A stretch of DNA of 64,000 nt from Clostridia bacterium UC5.1-1C12 (GCA_001305055.1 BBZX01000001.1:496001-560000), one strand, 5' to 3'; shown: positions 1 to 12,029, counted from the stretch's first letter. Notes: generated from the letters alone by a model not told the origin. Made by a program: numbers and translations.

Positions 1-1476
1 TCATTGTTTCATGATCAACACGATACGTGTTCCATCGTTTCGGCTTTTGTTTAAACAAACGCATATAATCACTCATTAAGACAGCCTCCACAAGTCTTTC
101 ATCACAATCACTCAGTTCCTGTTTCAGAATCAGAAACAAATCATGGTCATGATAGCGCCGTTCGTATTCAGCTAAGCGCTGACCTAAAGCCATAAATAAG
201 CTGAATGCGTTCGCTCTTAGCTTTAGCTTTAAGAAAGTATCGATGGCAGTGCGGCATTTACCGCTGTTCCAAAATTTCTCAACTGCCAAGCTGTATGGTT
301 GATTACGCGAAGTTCTTCTTTGCTGAGCCACTTCGTCGATAAAATCTCATATGGCGGATCGCTGTCATAATCAAAATCATAGAATTCAGCTTTTCGTTTC
401 AGGCCGGTTCCTTTAAGCAGCTTCAAGATTCCTAATTGAAGTTCACTCGCTTTTAAGGAGAACAATTCATTAAAAGAAGCATTAAAGGATGCTAAGCCTT
501 CATAAGGCAGACCGGCAATCAAGTCTACATGAAGAATAAGACCTGCCTCACGCATGCGATGAATGACTTCCTTCAGCCGTTCATTGTTCTGAATCCTGCC
601 TACTGCCTTTAATGTATTGCCATTAAATGACTGAACACCTACCTCAAAGCGAAAACGGCTTTTATCTGCCTCATTAGTGAAGAATGCCAGCAGCTCCTCA
701 CTCAAGGTTTCCGCTACAACCTCAAACTGAAAGATTTGCCCTGTACAATGCTGATTGATGTAGCGGGCAATCCGCAATGCCCGTTTAGGATCGGTATTAA
801 AGGTGCGGTCAAGAAATTTTACCTGACGTACCCTGCTTTGACTGATCTTCGCAAGCTCTTTAAAGATATAAGCCTCTGAAAACTGACGTACCCGCTTATC
901 CGTTGAGCTAAGACAATATTCACAGCCATACGGACAGCCGCGGCTGGTTTCAAAATATAAATAACGTTTATCCATATCCACTTCATCAAAAGGAAGAAAA
1001 TAAGGACTCTCACATGCTTCATTGAAATTCAGATCACTGTAAGCATAGGTCGTATCAGGATAAGCCAATGTATTTATCCCTAAAATAGGATGCGGATTTT
1101 GATCGATTAAGGATTGAATATATTCCCAGACACTCAATTCTCCCTCACCGATACTAATGGCATCAACGCCCTCCTGAAGCAGCGACTCTGATTCAAAAGT
1201 CACTTCAGGACCGCCTACTAAAACCGTACATGGATGATGCTGCTTCAACTCCTTGATCAAGAGCCGGGTTTGTTTAATATTCCAAATATAACAGCTAAAG
1301 CAGTAAACATCTGCCTTTTGCGCAATCAGCCAATCAAGCACCTTTTCATGAGCATCCTTAATGGTAAATTCTTTTAATACGACCTGCTCTTTGATCGGCG
1401 AGGTTACATAAAGCCAGCGCAGAGCTAAATTCTTATGGATATATTTTGCATTTAAAGTTGTCAGCACGACCTTCAT
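1..1476 (-). CDS. B12-binding-type radical SAM protein with DUF4080-like C-terminus (3' end outside window, one frame break)
   Basis: The N-terminal ~130 residues look like a cobalamin-binding-type Rossmann domain (VGGPEV near residue 90). The radical SAM cluster motif CPYGCEYC follows, with cysteines at about 181, 185 and 188, which would bind the 4Fe-4S cluster that cleaves S-adenosylmethionine. Reading stops at 229, but another frame continues from about 235 to the left edge with residues typical of the DUF4080 tail (AFSLFMALGQRLAEYERRY), so one base is probably missing near 230. The start is ATG at 1476, preceded by GAAGGTG. Members of this family are methyltransferase-like or of unknown substrate; I cannot name the substrate. 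It is divergent from the kinase-like gene at 1556. Confidence 0.8.
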
Positions 1477-1555
1477 AACTTCACCTTCTTCAATTCTCTA
1501 CGCCCTATTATACTAAAATTCAGTCAAATATGCTATCATTGGTACAGGTGATTTT

Positions 1556-2387
1556 ATGAAACTTAAAAATACGATTGAACAAATTCTTGGCGAATTAGTT
1601 CGCTTTGAGCGATATGAAAAAGGATTGACCAACCATAATTACTATGCCGAAACAAAAAACAGGCTTATATTGTCAGGGTTCCCCGTGCCGATAACGAACA
1701 GGTAGTAAGCCGAAGCCATGAAACAGCCGCATTACGGGCCATTCAAAGTCTGGACTTTGATGTGCCTATTATTTATTACGATGAAAAAAGCGGCATCAAG
1801 ATTACTGAATTCATTCCTGACTGTCAGGAATATGAACCCTGTACTGTTCAAAATAAAATCGAACAGGTCGGCCGGCTGCTCAGAAAATTTCATCAGGCAG
1901 ATCTGCATTGCCCTTATGCCTTCAATCCCTATGAGCGCTATCAGCAATATAAAGCTCATGTGAAGAAGCCAATCTATGATTTAACCTGTTATGAGGCAAG
2001 GATGCGTGAGATTGCCGATCGGAATCAGCATCAGGTGCTTTGTCACAATGATTTGGTCAGCGGCAACCTCTTATTTTCTAAAGAACGGCTTTATTTGATT
2101 GATTATGAATATGCAGCCATGAATGATCCGCTTTTTGATGTCATTTCATTTCTCAGTGAAAATCAATTTTTGATAAAGAGCTGCGGCAGCGTTTTTATCT
2201 TGCTTACTTTAACACCCAACCTGATAATTTGCTTTTAAATCAGCTGAAAGAATGGGAAATCTTTGAAGATGTCCTTTGGTGTACTTGGGCTATGATGATG
2301 GCTGAATCACGTCATGAACAAGTTTATCTGGATATTGCAGAGGATAAATACCAAGCCTTACATGCTCTAACCGCTAATAAATCATAA
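1556..2387 (+). CDS. APH/choline-kinase-like phosphotransferase (two frame breaks)
   Basis: About 277 residues once two frames are joined. The catalytic loop HNDLVSGN (HxDxxxxN) and the metal-binding IDYEYAAMND motif identify a small-molecule kinase of the aminoglycoside phosphotransferase / LicA choline kinase superfamily. The start ATG follows AGGTG by six bases. Frames change in an A6 run near 1650 and in a T5 run near 2165, each explained by one lost base. After the second break the protein continues DKELRQRFYLAYFNTQPDN and ends at 2387. The substrate is unknown; a LicD homologue lies 30 kb away, so phosphocholine metabolism is conceivable but unproven. Confidence 0.75.
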
Positions 2388-2421
2388 AAGGATCGCAAAA
2401 TTTAGATGCGGTCCTTCTTTT
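2387..2421. terminator. bidirectional intrinsic terminator
   Basis: The arms AAGGATCGC and GCGGTCCTT are separated by 11 bases and are flanked by T-rich sequence. The hairpin sits between the convergent kinase (+) and M42 peptidase (-) genes, so it can serve both. Confidence 0.7.
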
Positions 2422-2422
2422 C

Positions 2423-3462
2423 CTATAGATCTAATACATAAGCGATCAATAATTTTGTTGTTTCCTCAAGAGCTTTAATGTGGGTGCGCTCCATCCCGTG
2501 TGAGCAAAGACAGCCCATGCCGAACGCTGCCGCATATAGATTATTACCGGCACGGATTGCCGCATTCGCATCGGTGCCATAGCGGTAAAAAATATCAACA
2601 CAATAATCTACTTCAGCCTTTTTGGCCTGTTCTATAATTTTAGTAGTTAAACCGCGGTCATAAGGTGAAAAAGCATCCTTGGCACAAATGGAAACTTTAT
2701 GTTCACTGCCGTGATAATCCGGGCCGATCAAACCGATATCAATGACTACATATTCACTCACTTCCGCAGGCACATAAGCACCGCCATGGTTGATTTCCTC
2801 ATAAATGGGGAATGCCAATAAGTCTTATACTTAGGTTTTAAATGATGCTGTTTAAGATACTCCAGCATTCCAAACACTGCTCCGACCGCAGCTTTATCAT
2901 CAATGTAGCGGCTTTTGATATAACCTGAAGCACTCAGCTGAAAACGCGGTTCTACCGATATGATATCACCATGCTCAATGCCTAACGCATAGACTTCTTC
3001 ATCACTGCTTACTTCTTCATCAAGAATGACCATCATGCTGTTTTCATCACGCTCAACAGTACGGGCATCATCAAAGACATGAACAGAATGTGATTTGCAC
3101 ATCATCAAGCCGCTGTATTTTTGACCATTACGGGTATGTACAATGACAGTCTCGCCCTCCAAGCTGGCATAGCTGACACCGCCTAAAGCTCTTGTCATAA
3201 TCGTTCCATCACGGTTAATCTGGCGTACCATCATGCCCAGTGTATCCAAATGCGCCCCGATACAAACACATTTTGAATCGTCCTCGCCCGCTAAGGTGAT
3301 GTAAGCCGTTCGCTTGCGGTCATAGCTGACCTCACAGCCAAATCGTGCCGCAGTTTTTTCAAGCAGCTGATGAATTTCATCATAATAGCTCACCGGTGAT
3401 GGTGTATTAATAAAATCCCGTGTAATATCGATAATCAAATCTCTGTTTACTTCCATTTTCAT
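2423..3462 (-). CDS. M42-family metallo-aminopeptidase (one frame break)
   Basis: Cytosolic di-zinc aminopeptidase of the M42 family (PepA/YsdC/FrvX type), about 346 residues. Metal and catalytic positions are visible in order: AHLDTLG, the bridging-aspartate segment IDDKAAV, the glutamate pair in YEEINHGGA, DIG, and a late histidine in GMERTHI. The frame breaks near 2820, where TTATTGG should read TTATTTGG. I chose ATG at 3462 because GGAGGAG lies five bases upstream; an in-frame TTG four codons earlier sits on the Shine-Dalgarno itself. It lies just downstream of the ABC importer terminator, so it probably has its own promoter. Expected role: trimming peptides in the cytosol. Confidence 0.88.
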
Positions 3463-3504
3463 AAGCTCCTCCAACTATCTTCATCCATTCTAGCACGCTT
3501 TCCA

Positions 3505-3530
3505 TTGAAAAAAAGATGCCGGAGCATCTT
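3505..3530 (-). terminator. terminator of the lysine-type ABC importer operon
   Basis: On the minus strand AAGATGC and GCATCTT form a 7-bp stem with a 4-base loop, followed by a T7 run. It overlaps the end of the ATPase gene. Confidence 0.75.
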
Positions 3531-4263
3531 AATTTTGATTAATATAGCGGCCTAAAAAACGCTGCAGGCTTTCACTCTTAGGCGCCGTGAAAATATCCTC
3601 AGGCTTGCCTTCTTCTACAATAACACCATTTTCCATGAATACGACACGGTCACTGACATCTCTGGCAAATCCCATTTCATGAGTAACCACAACCATGGTC
3701 AGGCCTTCATCAGCCAGCTGCTTCATAACATCAAGCACCTCACCGACCGTTACCGGATCAAGCGCGCTGGTTGGTTCGTCAAACAGCAGTACGACACAAT
3801 CCATACATAAAGCACGGGCAATCGCGACACGCTGCTTCTGACCGCCAGATAATAATGTACTGGGTTTATCCGCAAATTCATCCATGCCGACCTTTTTCAG
3901 ATACTGATGCGCCTTATCAACCGCTTCCTTATGCGAACGCTTCAAGACCTTAGTCTGACCCAGCACACAGTTATCAAGCACGGTATAATTATTAAATAAA
4001 TTAAAGGATTGGAAAACCATTCCCACCTCACTGCGGTGCTTATTGATATCCCCCTCCATGACATTCGCGCCATTTACCAGGATTTCACCGCTGTCCGGTG
4101 TCTCAAGCAGATTGATGCAGCGCAGCATCGTTGACTTACCGGAACCGGAAGAACCGATGACGGTAACTACCTCCCCCTTTTCAACATTAAAGTTAATATC
4201 CTTTAATACCTCAAGGCTGCCAAAGCTTTTGCGTAAATGATTGACTTCGATAATATTTTCCAT
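3529..4263 (-). CDS. polar amino-acid ABC importer, ATPase subunit (GlnQ/HisP type)
   Basis: Complete 244-residue ATPase. Walker A is GSSGSGKST (about 36-44), the ABC signature LSGGQKQR, Walker [13 protein letters not shown], and the H-loop VVTHE, all intact. Sequence type and length match the GlnQ/HisP subfamily that energises uptake of polar amino acids. It is the third gene of an operon after the substrate-binding lipoprotein and the permease. GGAGG precedes the ATG. Because the operon sits behind a lysine riboswitch, lysine is the likely substrate; family membership alone would not specify that. Confidence 0.92.
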   Translation of the reverse strand: MENIIEVNHLRKSFGSLEVLKDINFNVEKGEVVTVIGSSGSGKSTMLRCINLLETPDSGEILVNGANVMEGDINKHRSEVGMVFQSFNLFNNYTVLDNCVLGQTKVLKRSHKEAVDKAHQYLKKVGMDEFADKPSTLLSGGQKQRVAIARALCMDCVVLLFDEPTSALDPVTVGEVLDVMKQLADEGLTMVVVTHEMGFARDVSDRVVFMENGVIVEEGKPEDIFTAPKSESLQRFLGRYINQN

Positions 4264-4274
4264 TTGACAACCTC

Positions 4275-5053
4275 CTAGTATGTTGAATCTTCCACAGTCT
4301 GAGACGCCGGGAAACTTGATTTAGTATGATTAATGCGGCCTTCAAAATAATTCAGAAGCATGGCTGTCGCGTAAGTCAGAATAAAATACATCACCGCAAC
4401 GACTAAGAATGGCTCACTTGATGAGAACGTTGAACCGGCAATACTTTTTGCCTGCCAGAATAATTCTGAGAAACCGATCACTGACAGAACACTGCTGTCC
4501 TTAATATTAACGATAAACTCATTGCCGATTGACGGGAACGCGTTCTTAATGGCCTGCGGCAGAATGACATAACGCATCGTCTGAATCGATGTCATACCGA
4601 TTGAACGGGCGGCTTCACTTTGTCCGCGGTCCACAGATTGAATTCCAGAACGGATAATTTCTGCCATATACGCACCGGTATTGATTGAAATAATCACACA
4701 GGCCGCGCTGATCGCATTCCAATTCAAAATGGGTTTCAGCGCATAAAACAAAAACATTGCCTGTACCATCATCGGCGTACCGCGGAAGATCGATACATAA
4801 ATACTGGTAATCAGATAACCGATTTTTTAATAATCCTTGTAAAAGCAGAATCACTTGCCTCTTTATTCTGAGTTACGGCACGAATGGCGCCAATCACTAA
4901 CCCGATCAGCAAACCCACCAGCGTACCAATCAACGCAACGATCAGTGTATTTCTTACACCGATGAGAAGCAATGATTTATATTTGATAAATACATTCCAG
5001 GCATCAACGATCATATTTGGGTTAGTCACTGATATAACTTCTATCAAATTCAT
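4275..5053 (-). CDS. polar amino-acid ABC importer, permease subunit (one frame break)
   Basis: About 258 residues when two frames are joined near 4825, in a T6 run. Hydrophobic segments alternate with a cytoplasmic EAA loop ([12 protein letters not shown]...LPQA), the docking site for the ATPase, as in HisM/GlnP permeases. The middle continues through [15 protein letters not shown], the usual conserved stretch of the family. It lies between the binding-protein gene (23 bases upstream) and the ATPase gene, so one transcript is expected. Because one polypeptide is seen, the transporter would be a homodimeric permease. Confidence 0.88.
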
Positions 5054-5076
5054 ATTCGTACCGTCCTTCTTCTATT

Positions 5077-5904
5077 TTATTCGTTAGCAGGCTGACGTGT
5101 TGTAGCTGCTTCCATCATCAATGAACGATCTTCTTCACTGATACCATCTAATGCTTTTTGAATTGCTTCAAGTAATTCAGTATTGCCTTTTTTAACTGCA
5201 ACGGATACGGCTGTATCACTTAAATCAATATTGAAGCCCTTGCCTTCATCAAATTCAACCAATGCAAGTTCAGGATGTGCTGCTACGGCGCCTTGCCCTA
5301 CCGGTGTTTCAGCAGTAATACCGTCAACCTCACCATTTAATAATGACATGATCATATATGGATATGATTCTAACGGTGTCGCATGCTTAACATCTTTGAT
5401 TTGATCGATAACTGTATCATACATTGTATTCATCTGGCCAAGAATCGTTGAGCCGGCAAAGTCGTCAAGTGTTGATGCATTCGCATAAGCGCCATCCTTC
5501 AAGACAACCATAACCATCTGTGACTGATAATAAGGTTCTGTGAAATCAGCATTCTGACGGCGTTCTTCAGTATCTGTCATACCGGCGATAATCGCATCAA
5601 TGATACCGGAATTTAATGATGGTTCAAGTGCATCCCAATCCAGCTTAGCAATCACTAATTCTTTGCCTAAGTTCTCTGCCACCGCTTTGGCGATCTGAAC
5701 ATCATAGCCATCACAATAACCGCCGTCGCTGATTGCGACATTGAAATCGCTGGCCTCAGGATCTGTCCAGTTGAATGGTGCATAGTTACATTCCATACCG
5801 ACGGTAAAGGTATCTTTTGTATCTCCCTGATTGTTGTCTGCCGGTGTTGAGCTGCAGCCAGCCAGCAGCATTGCTGCCATAAATACGCTTAATAATTTTT
5901 TCAT
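5077..5904 (-). CDS. extracellular amino-acid-binding lipoprotein (SBP family 3)
   Basis: 275 residues. The first 17 residues are a lipoprotein signal with lipobox LLAGC, so the mature protein would be anchored to the outer face of the membrane. The rest fits the bacterial family-3 solute-binding proteins of HisJ/GlnH type: an early Y-A-P-F-N-W segment, GYDVQIAKAVAENLG, and DAIIAGMTDTEERR, followed by FTEPYY. It is the first gene of the importer operon, with GAGGG seven bases before the ATG, and directly follows the lysine riboswitch. I infer lysine binding from that context. Confidence 0.9.
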   Translation of the reverse strand: MKKLLSVFMAAMLLAGCSSTPADNNQGDTKDTFTVGMECNYAPFNWTDPEASDFNVAISDGGYCDGYDVQIAKAVAENLGKELVIAKLDWDALEPSLNSGIIDAIIAGMTDTEERRQNADFTEPYYQSQMVMVVLKDGAYANASTLDDFAGSTILGQMNTMYDTVIDQIKDVKHATPLESYPYMIMSLLNGEVDGITAETPVGQGAVAAHPELALVEFDEGKGFNIDLSDTAVSVAVKKGNTELLEAIQKALDGISEEDRSLMMEAATTRQPANE

Positions 5905-5924
5905 GTTTTGTCCCTCTTTCTAAA

Positions 5925-6130
5925 ATACAAAAGCCGCGCTATTAGCACGACTCTAATTACCGATCGAGTACTAATAGCTCCTCTTCATTTCTGAAGGAGT
6001 GTTATAGGTATTCCCTATAACCCAAGACGAGCCTTTGCCAAAGCTCTCTTTCGGCGATGGTTACCTTTCACCAGCTTCACAGTCCGCCGACTCTGCTGAT
6101 TACTCTGATGCATCGCTGCCTCTATACGTT
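5925..6130 (-). promoter_or_regulatory. lysine riboswitch (L box) with downstream terminator-like hairpin
   Basis: On the minus strand the leader contains L-box core segments in the right order: AGAGGCAGCGA, AGAGTAATCAGCAGAG, GGTGAAAGG and ATCGCCGAAAG, then a perfect hairpin GTTATAGG...CCTATAAC. These match the conserved lysine aptamer of Bacillota. Next to the gene, GCTATTAG and CTAATAGC bracket CTC...GAG and are followed by GCTTTTGTATTTT, a likely terminator stem at about 5930-5978. Lysine binding would favour termination and switch off the importer. Confidence 0.85.
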
Positions 6131-6246
6131 TTTGTATGTTCCTATCTTATGCTGAAGTGAAGCATTTGTCAACTCTTTCAGTAAATTTATGAAAAAACTT
6201 TCTTATAAACCGCTTACATTACAGATTCAACCAACTCGATAAAAAA

Positions 6247-6275
6247 AACAGGCCATAAAATCAGCCTGTTCTCAT
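6247..6275 (-). terminator. intrinsic terminator after the cytidylate-kinase-like gene
   Basis: On the minus strand AACAGGC and GCCTGTT form a stem around a 10-base loop, followed by a T8 run. Confidence 0.8.
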
Positions 6276-6279
6276 TATT

Positions 6280-6899
6280 TTATGCTTTTAAATTAATGAA
6301 CTCACAAATCAAATCCACAGTCTTATCGATTCCCAACACAGAGCTGTTTACACATAAATCATAATGCTGAGCATCCTTCCAATCCTGATTCGTATAATAA
6401 TTATAATAATTACCGCGGCGTTTATCCGTTTTTTCCATCAGCTTTTCCGCATCCTCCAAAGACGCCGTATGATAATCATTCACAACCCGTAAGACCTTGT
6501 CTTCAGTTTTACCGGTAATAAACAAGGATACCAGTGACGGATCATTGCGCAGCACATAATTTGCACAGCGGCCAACAATCACACAGCTGCCCTTCTCTGC
6601 CATCTGACGGATTACATTCGCCTGAATCTGATGCAGTTCATCATTCATCGAAATATCCGTTAAACCGGCTATCGGTGAACCCAGCACATAACCGATGGCA
6701 GTTAAATAATTATTGCTGTAATCTACCTGCTCGTCATTCTTTTCGAATATTTCTTGCTTGAAGCCGCTCTCTTTGGCTGCCATCGTAATCAATTCTTTAT
6801 CATAAAAAGGAATTTTCAGCTTATCGGCGATTTTTTGCCAATCTCACGGCCGCCGCTGCCATATTCTCTGGCAATCGTAATAATGATCTTTTTGTCCAT
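6280..6899 (-). CDS. cytidylate-kinase-like protein (one frame break)
   Basis: About 206 residues. The N-terminus, readable after adding one A in the A6 run near 6835, is MDKKIIITIAREYGSGGREI, the modified P-loop typical of the cytidylate-kinase-like family (PF13189). The downstream segment GSCVIVGRCANYVL and the basic KRRGNYYNYYT segment also fit the family. GGAGG lies before the ATG at 6899, supporting this start. Members are predicted nucleotide-binding kinases; true CMP kinase activity has not been shown for most. It appears monocistronic, with a terminator directly downstream. Confidence 0.75.
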
Positions 6900-7010
6900 A
6901 AATCTTCCTCCATTCATGGTTTTGAACCTCTTCGTTATAAATATTATACCACGTTCTGAAATAGTTGGCTAAAAAGTTGACGCAGTTATAAAATTTATCA
7001 TTTGCCATAA

Positions 7011-7040
7011 AGAAAAAACCTCTGATTGCTCAGAGGTTAA
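7011..7040 (-). terminator. terminator of the infC-rpmI-rplT operon
   Basis: AACCTCTG and CAGAGGTT pair around a 6-base loop. On the minus strand the stem is followed by a T-rich tract. Confidence 0.85.
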
Positions 7041-7045
7041 AGGAT

Positions 7046-7405
7046 TTATTTTTCTAATGCTTTTTTAGCTTTATCGCAGATTGCTGTGAATCCCTTAGGA
7101 TCATGAATAGCGATTTCAGAAAGCATCTTACGGTTGATTGTGATACCAGCCACTTTTAAACCATGCATTAATGTAGAATAGCTCATATCATTTAAACGAG
7201 CACCAGCATTGATACGTGCAATCCATAATTTACGCATTTCACGCTTCAATTGTTTTCTGTCTCTGTATGCATAGCGCAGTGAACGCATTACCTGTTCATG
7301 TGCAGTTCTGTATAATAAATGTTTTGAACCAAAATAGCCCTTAGCTAATTTTAATGTTCTTTTTCTTCTGTTGCGTGATACGATTCCGCCTTTAACTCTT
7401 GCCAT
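7046..7405 (-). CDS. rplT: 50S ribosomal protein L20
   Basis: 119 residues with the usual L20 start [16 protein letters not shown], and the basic N-terminal extension that threads into 23S rRNA. Length is normal for the family. It is the last gene of the infC-rpmI-rplT operon, a conserved order in Bacillota. L20 is also the expected autogenous repressor of this operon through the leader upstream of infC. No frame break is seen here. Confidence 0.97.
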   Translation of the reverse strand: MARVKGGIVSRNRRKRTLKLAKGYFGSKHLLYRTAHEQVMRSLRYAYRDRKQLKREMRKLWIARINAGARLNDMSYSTLMHGLKVAGITINRKMLSEIAIHDPKGFTAICDKAKKALEK

Positions 7406-7426
7406 CTTTTATTCCTCCTATTTACC

Positions 7427-7621
7427 TTATTTAATCAGCATTAACTTAATGCGCTTGTAATCAGTCTTGTTGATCAATCCTGACTTAGCTAATTGACGTC
7501 TTTGCTTTTTAGTTTTTCCGTGGAAACGGTGAGATGTAAAAGCATGACTTCTTTTCAATTTACCGGAACCTGTCATTTTTACACGTTTTGCAAGTCCTCT
7601 GTGTGTTTTCATTTTTGGCAT
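7427..7621 (-). CDS. rpmI: 50S ribosomal protein L35
   Basis: 64 residues beginning [15 protein letters not shown], as in all L35 proteins, and ending with the KRIKLML segment. A longer reading that extends upstream to 7726 is out of line with the family, which is about 65 residues long; the ATG at 7621 is preceded by AGGAGGGTT. It lies between infC and rplT. Confidence 0.96.
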   Translation of the reverse strand: MPKMKTHRGLAKRVKMTGSGKLKRSHAFTSHRFHGKTKKQRRQLAKSGLINKTDYKRIKLMLIK

Positions 7622-7641
7622 ATCAATAACCCTCCTAGTAT

Positions 7642-8178
7642 TTATTTCTTTTTCGGTGCCAATACGGTTGACATTGTGTTTCCTTCCAGCAATGGCTTCT
7701 TTTCGATATTGGCAATATCCTGACATTCTTCTACAAAGCTGTCCATGATCTTTTTACCAACTTCTAGACGCGTAATTAGACGGCCGCGGAAACGCATGTC
7801 AATCTTGACCTTCATGCCGTCTTCCAGCCAGCCGCGTGCCTGACGCAGTTTGGTTTCAAAGTCATGTTTGTCAATAACCGGTGACAGACGTAAAGGTTTT
7901 ACTTCTGTAACATGCTGTTTTTTCTTTGCTTCTTTAGTCTTCTTCTGTTGTTCGAAACGGTAACGACCATAGTTTACAATCTTACAAACCGGCGGAACAG
8001 AATTAGGCGAAACACATAGCAAATCTAATTCCTTGTCATAAGCTATTTCTAATGCTTCACGACGTAGTTTAATTCCAAGTTGTTCACCATCAGGGCCAAT
8101 AACCAGAACTTCTTTAAATTTGATCTTCTCATTAACTAAATCATCGTTCACATTATTGGGAATCACTTTTTTATTAAT
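7642..8178 (-). CDS. infC: translation initiation factor IF-3, ATT start codon
   Basis: 178 residues if translation begins at the ATT at 8178, which has GGAGGTG with a six-base gap upstream. The only nearby ATG overlaps that Shine-Dalgarno and would waste it. Rare AUU starts are a known hallmark of infC and allow IF-3 to limit its own synthesis. The protein shows the N-domain ([12 protein letters not shown], then [16 protein letters not shown]) and the C-domain ([27 protein letters not shown]). It is the first gene of the operon, behind an L20-type leader. Confidence 0.95.
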   Translation of the reverse strand: MNKKVIPNNVNDDLVNEKIKFKEVLVIGPDGEQLGIKLRREALEIAYDKELDLLCVSPNSVPPVCKIVNYGRYRFEQQKKTKEAKKKQHVTEVKPLRLSPVIDKHDFETKLRQARGWLEDGMKVKIDMRFRGRLITRLEVGKKIMDSFVEECQDIANIEKKPLLEGNTMSTVLAPKKK

Positions 8179-8199
8179 AACCGACACCTCCATTTTAGT

Positions 8200-8345
8200 G
8201 TACAAAAGAAAAGCGGGTACAGTCTGCACCCGCTATCAACATTGATCTCTTTTGATCGTTCGTCGCATTGACCTATGACTTCAGCCATCAGGTGAGAAGG
8301 GGTGCTTCTACTTTCCACGTAATCTTTACTTGTTAAGTATACATG
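8200..8345 (-). promoter_or_regulatory. ribosomal protein L20 leader with transcription attenuator
   Basis: Upstream of infC, the minus strand carries TACTTAACAAGT, ACGTGGAAAGTAGAAGC and CCCCTTCTCACCTGATGGC, which match the Bacillota L20 leader. It ends in a strong hairpin, AGCGGGT with ACCCGCT (8212-8234), followed by TTTTCTTTTGT. In Bacillus, L20 binding to such a leader promotes termination before infC; the same is expected here. Confidence 0.88.
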
Positions 8346-8443
8346 AGCTGATAATTAAAGTCAACATTTTTTTGCATTAGTTTCAGGCTCAGTCACTTTT
8401 CCTTAATATTAAGCTAAATCAGCTTAACTGTCAAGCATAAGAA

Positions 8444-8470
8444 AACCTCTCCATGACAGAGAGGTTTATT
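8444..8470 (-). terminator. terminator after the secreted flavin reductase gene
   Basis: AACCTCTC and GAGAGGTT pair around a 7-base loop and are followed by TTCTT on the minus strand. Confidence 0.75.
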
Positions 8471-8477
8471 TCATATG

Positions 8478-10554
<2,077 letters not shown>

Positions 10555-10581
10555 TTCTATTCCTCCCTTTGGAATAATTGT

Positions 10582-10612
10582 ATTTTAAACCTGTTAGCCG
10601 CTAACAGGTCAA
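10582..10612 (-). promoter_or_regulatory. MerR-type promoter and dyad operator for the flavin reductase
   Basis: On the minus strand -35 TTGACC (10607-10612) and -10 TAAAAT (10582-10587) are separated by 19 bases, the unusually long spacer that MerR activators correct by twisting DNA. The spacer is filled by a perfect dyad at 10589-10609: arms ACCTGTTAGC and GCTAACAGGT around one base. Confidence 0.8.
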
Positions 10613-10628
10613 GGGAATTGTGAATGAT

Positions 10629-11434
10629 TTATTTTTCATTATCGATAGGAACACTTAAGCCAATACCATGTATAAAAGTGCCATTCTCCTGATAGCTGAT
10701 ATAAATTCTGCCCACAATATCATCTGTTACAGCGATCCCGCGGCGTTTAACTTCTTCTAGCAAGGGTGCCAGCTCATGTCTTTGCAGATGAAAAGGGTCA
10801 GCGCTCAAAATCAAAATCTGCAAGATTTTGCGGCTTCTTGTCTTCTCAATCTCCGCTGGCAGCTCTAAACCCAGCTTTTTACGATTACGCTCTAAAATAC
10901 CAAGCCCAATGCTGACCGCCAATGGCTGCTGATCATCAAATAAGCTCGCTTTTGATACTTTAATTGCAATGTAAGAAAACGGCATCGCTCCGCAAGCTGT
11001 TCAATCGCCTTTACGGTTACTGCGTCCGGTTTCGCACAGCTGCCGAAATTAAAAACATTGTAATTATCATCAAGCAAATGTTCTGTAAGCAAGCTTCTTG
11101 ATTCTTGAATCATTGTGAAATAATCCTGCATTTCCCGCAAACGAAAAAGCCGCATCTCCTCCTGACGAATTAATTCTTCAAGCTCCAACGCATGCTCCTC
11201 AACCCAGCTGCTGATCTGTGTCAGTCCCTTCTGTTTAGCTGCCAAGGACTCCTGAACACTCATATCAAAGCTCCTCAGCATCTGAGCATGATAAATATTC
11301 AACGCATCAAGATCAGTAAAATCACGATAATTATTCGCTTCGCAGCGGCCGCCCTTAATTAAACCAATGCGGTCATAATAACGCACCTTGCTGCTGCCGA
11401 TACCTAAACGTTTTGAAAAATCATTCACTTTCAT
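10629..11434 (-). CDS. MerR-family transcriptional activator with ligand domain (one frame break)
   Basis: About 268 residues. The N-terminus VNDFSKRLGIGSSKVRYYDRIGLI is a MerR winged helix-turn-helix, followed by a coiled coil (HALELEELIRQEEMRLFRLREM) and a C-terminal ~110-residue domain that looks like an effector-binding domain. The frame changes near 10980, between ERC and RMPFSYIAIK. ATG at 11434 is preceded by AGGGG. It lies 75 bases upstream of the reductase gene in the same direction, and the dyad promoter in that gap suggests it activates that gene in response to a small molecule, perhaps the respiratory electron acceptor. Confidence 0.82.
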
Positions 11435-11541
11435 AACCAGCACCCCTTATCCTTATATAATGATCCTAATACCCCATTTGTTGTTCATGCTTATTTTTCC
11501 TTAATCTCACATATGTCATACATGATTTCAAAAACATACCG

Positions 11542-11797
11542 CTATACACAGGAAAAAGCAAATAATGAGCATAAATGGAATATCAAACATTTTCTTACTA
11601 TATTTATTGTCGTATCCACACACATAAAAACAGCACCCAGGATTAAGAAAATCAAATTCATCCGCAGTCCTAGAAACGGTTCAATATGTTTGATAAAAGA
11701 AAGCCTAAATAATTCTGTCATACATCTAAAGATAAAAGCATTGCATAAAAGAAATAAAACAAGCCATGATCTCGCCATATAATTTCTTTTTCATCAT
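11542..11797 (-). CDS. small hypothetical membrane protein (probable frame break)
   Basis: GAGGTG followed four bases later by ATGATGAAAAAG at 11797 looks like a real start, but that frame stops after 23 codons. A one-base shift near 11780 joins it to a 78-residue frame ending at 11542 that is strongly hydrophobic in two stretches (LVLFLLCNAFIF; MNLIFLILGAVFMCV). I do not recognise the family. The reading depends on the assumed shift; if wrong, the region is non-coding. Confidence 0.4.
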
Positions 11798-12029
11798 TTA
11801 CACCTCAGCAATCATAATTAAAGATCATTTAATATTTTAACATATTATGTGAAGAAATCGGCATGAATATATGTGATTACCGAAGTTACTATTTTCACTC
11901 AATTGCATTTTAATAGCATGATTCCATGGCTTATTCGCGATATCTATAAAGCTAAAAACTTGTTTCTTTCATGAAATTAAGGATTAAAATAAATGGCACC
12001 CTAACTTTTAATTGGCAAAAATCAGTAAA
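11798..12029. other. AT-rich intergenic sequence without recognisable gene
   Basis: Short frames only, with no Shine-Dalgarno-linked start. Nothing specific seen apart from the terminator-like hairpin immediately to the right. Confidence 0.5.

Noticed and set aside
1640..2170. Programmed frameshifting at A/T runs
   Set aside because: Breaks are spread over dozens of unrelated genes, with no slippery heptamer plus structure in common; error is a better explanation.
8179..8229. Upstream in-frame extension of infC
   Set aside because: It would translate through the attenuator hairpin and the Shine-Dalgarno; the ATT start fits family length and spacing.
11513..11782. 89-codon plus-strand frame
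   Set aside because: It lies opposite a more plausible hydrophobic minus-strand frame that has a Shine-Dalgarno; its translation is low-complexity and basic.
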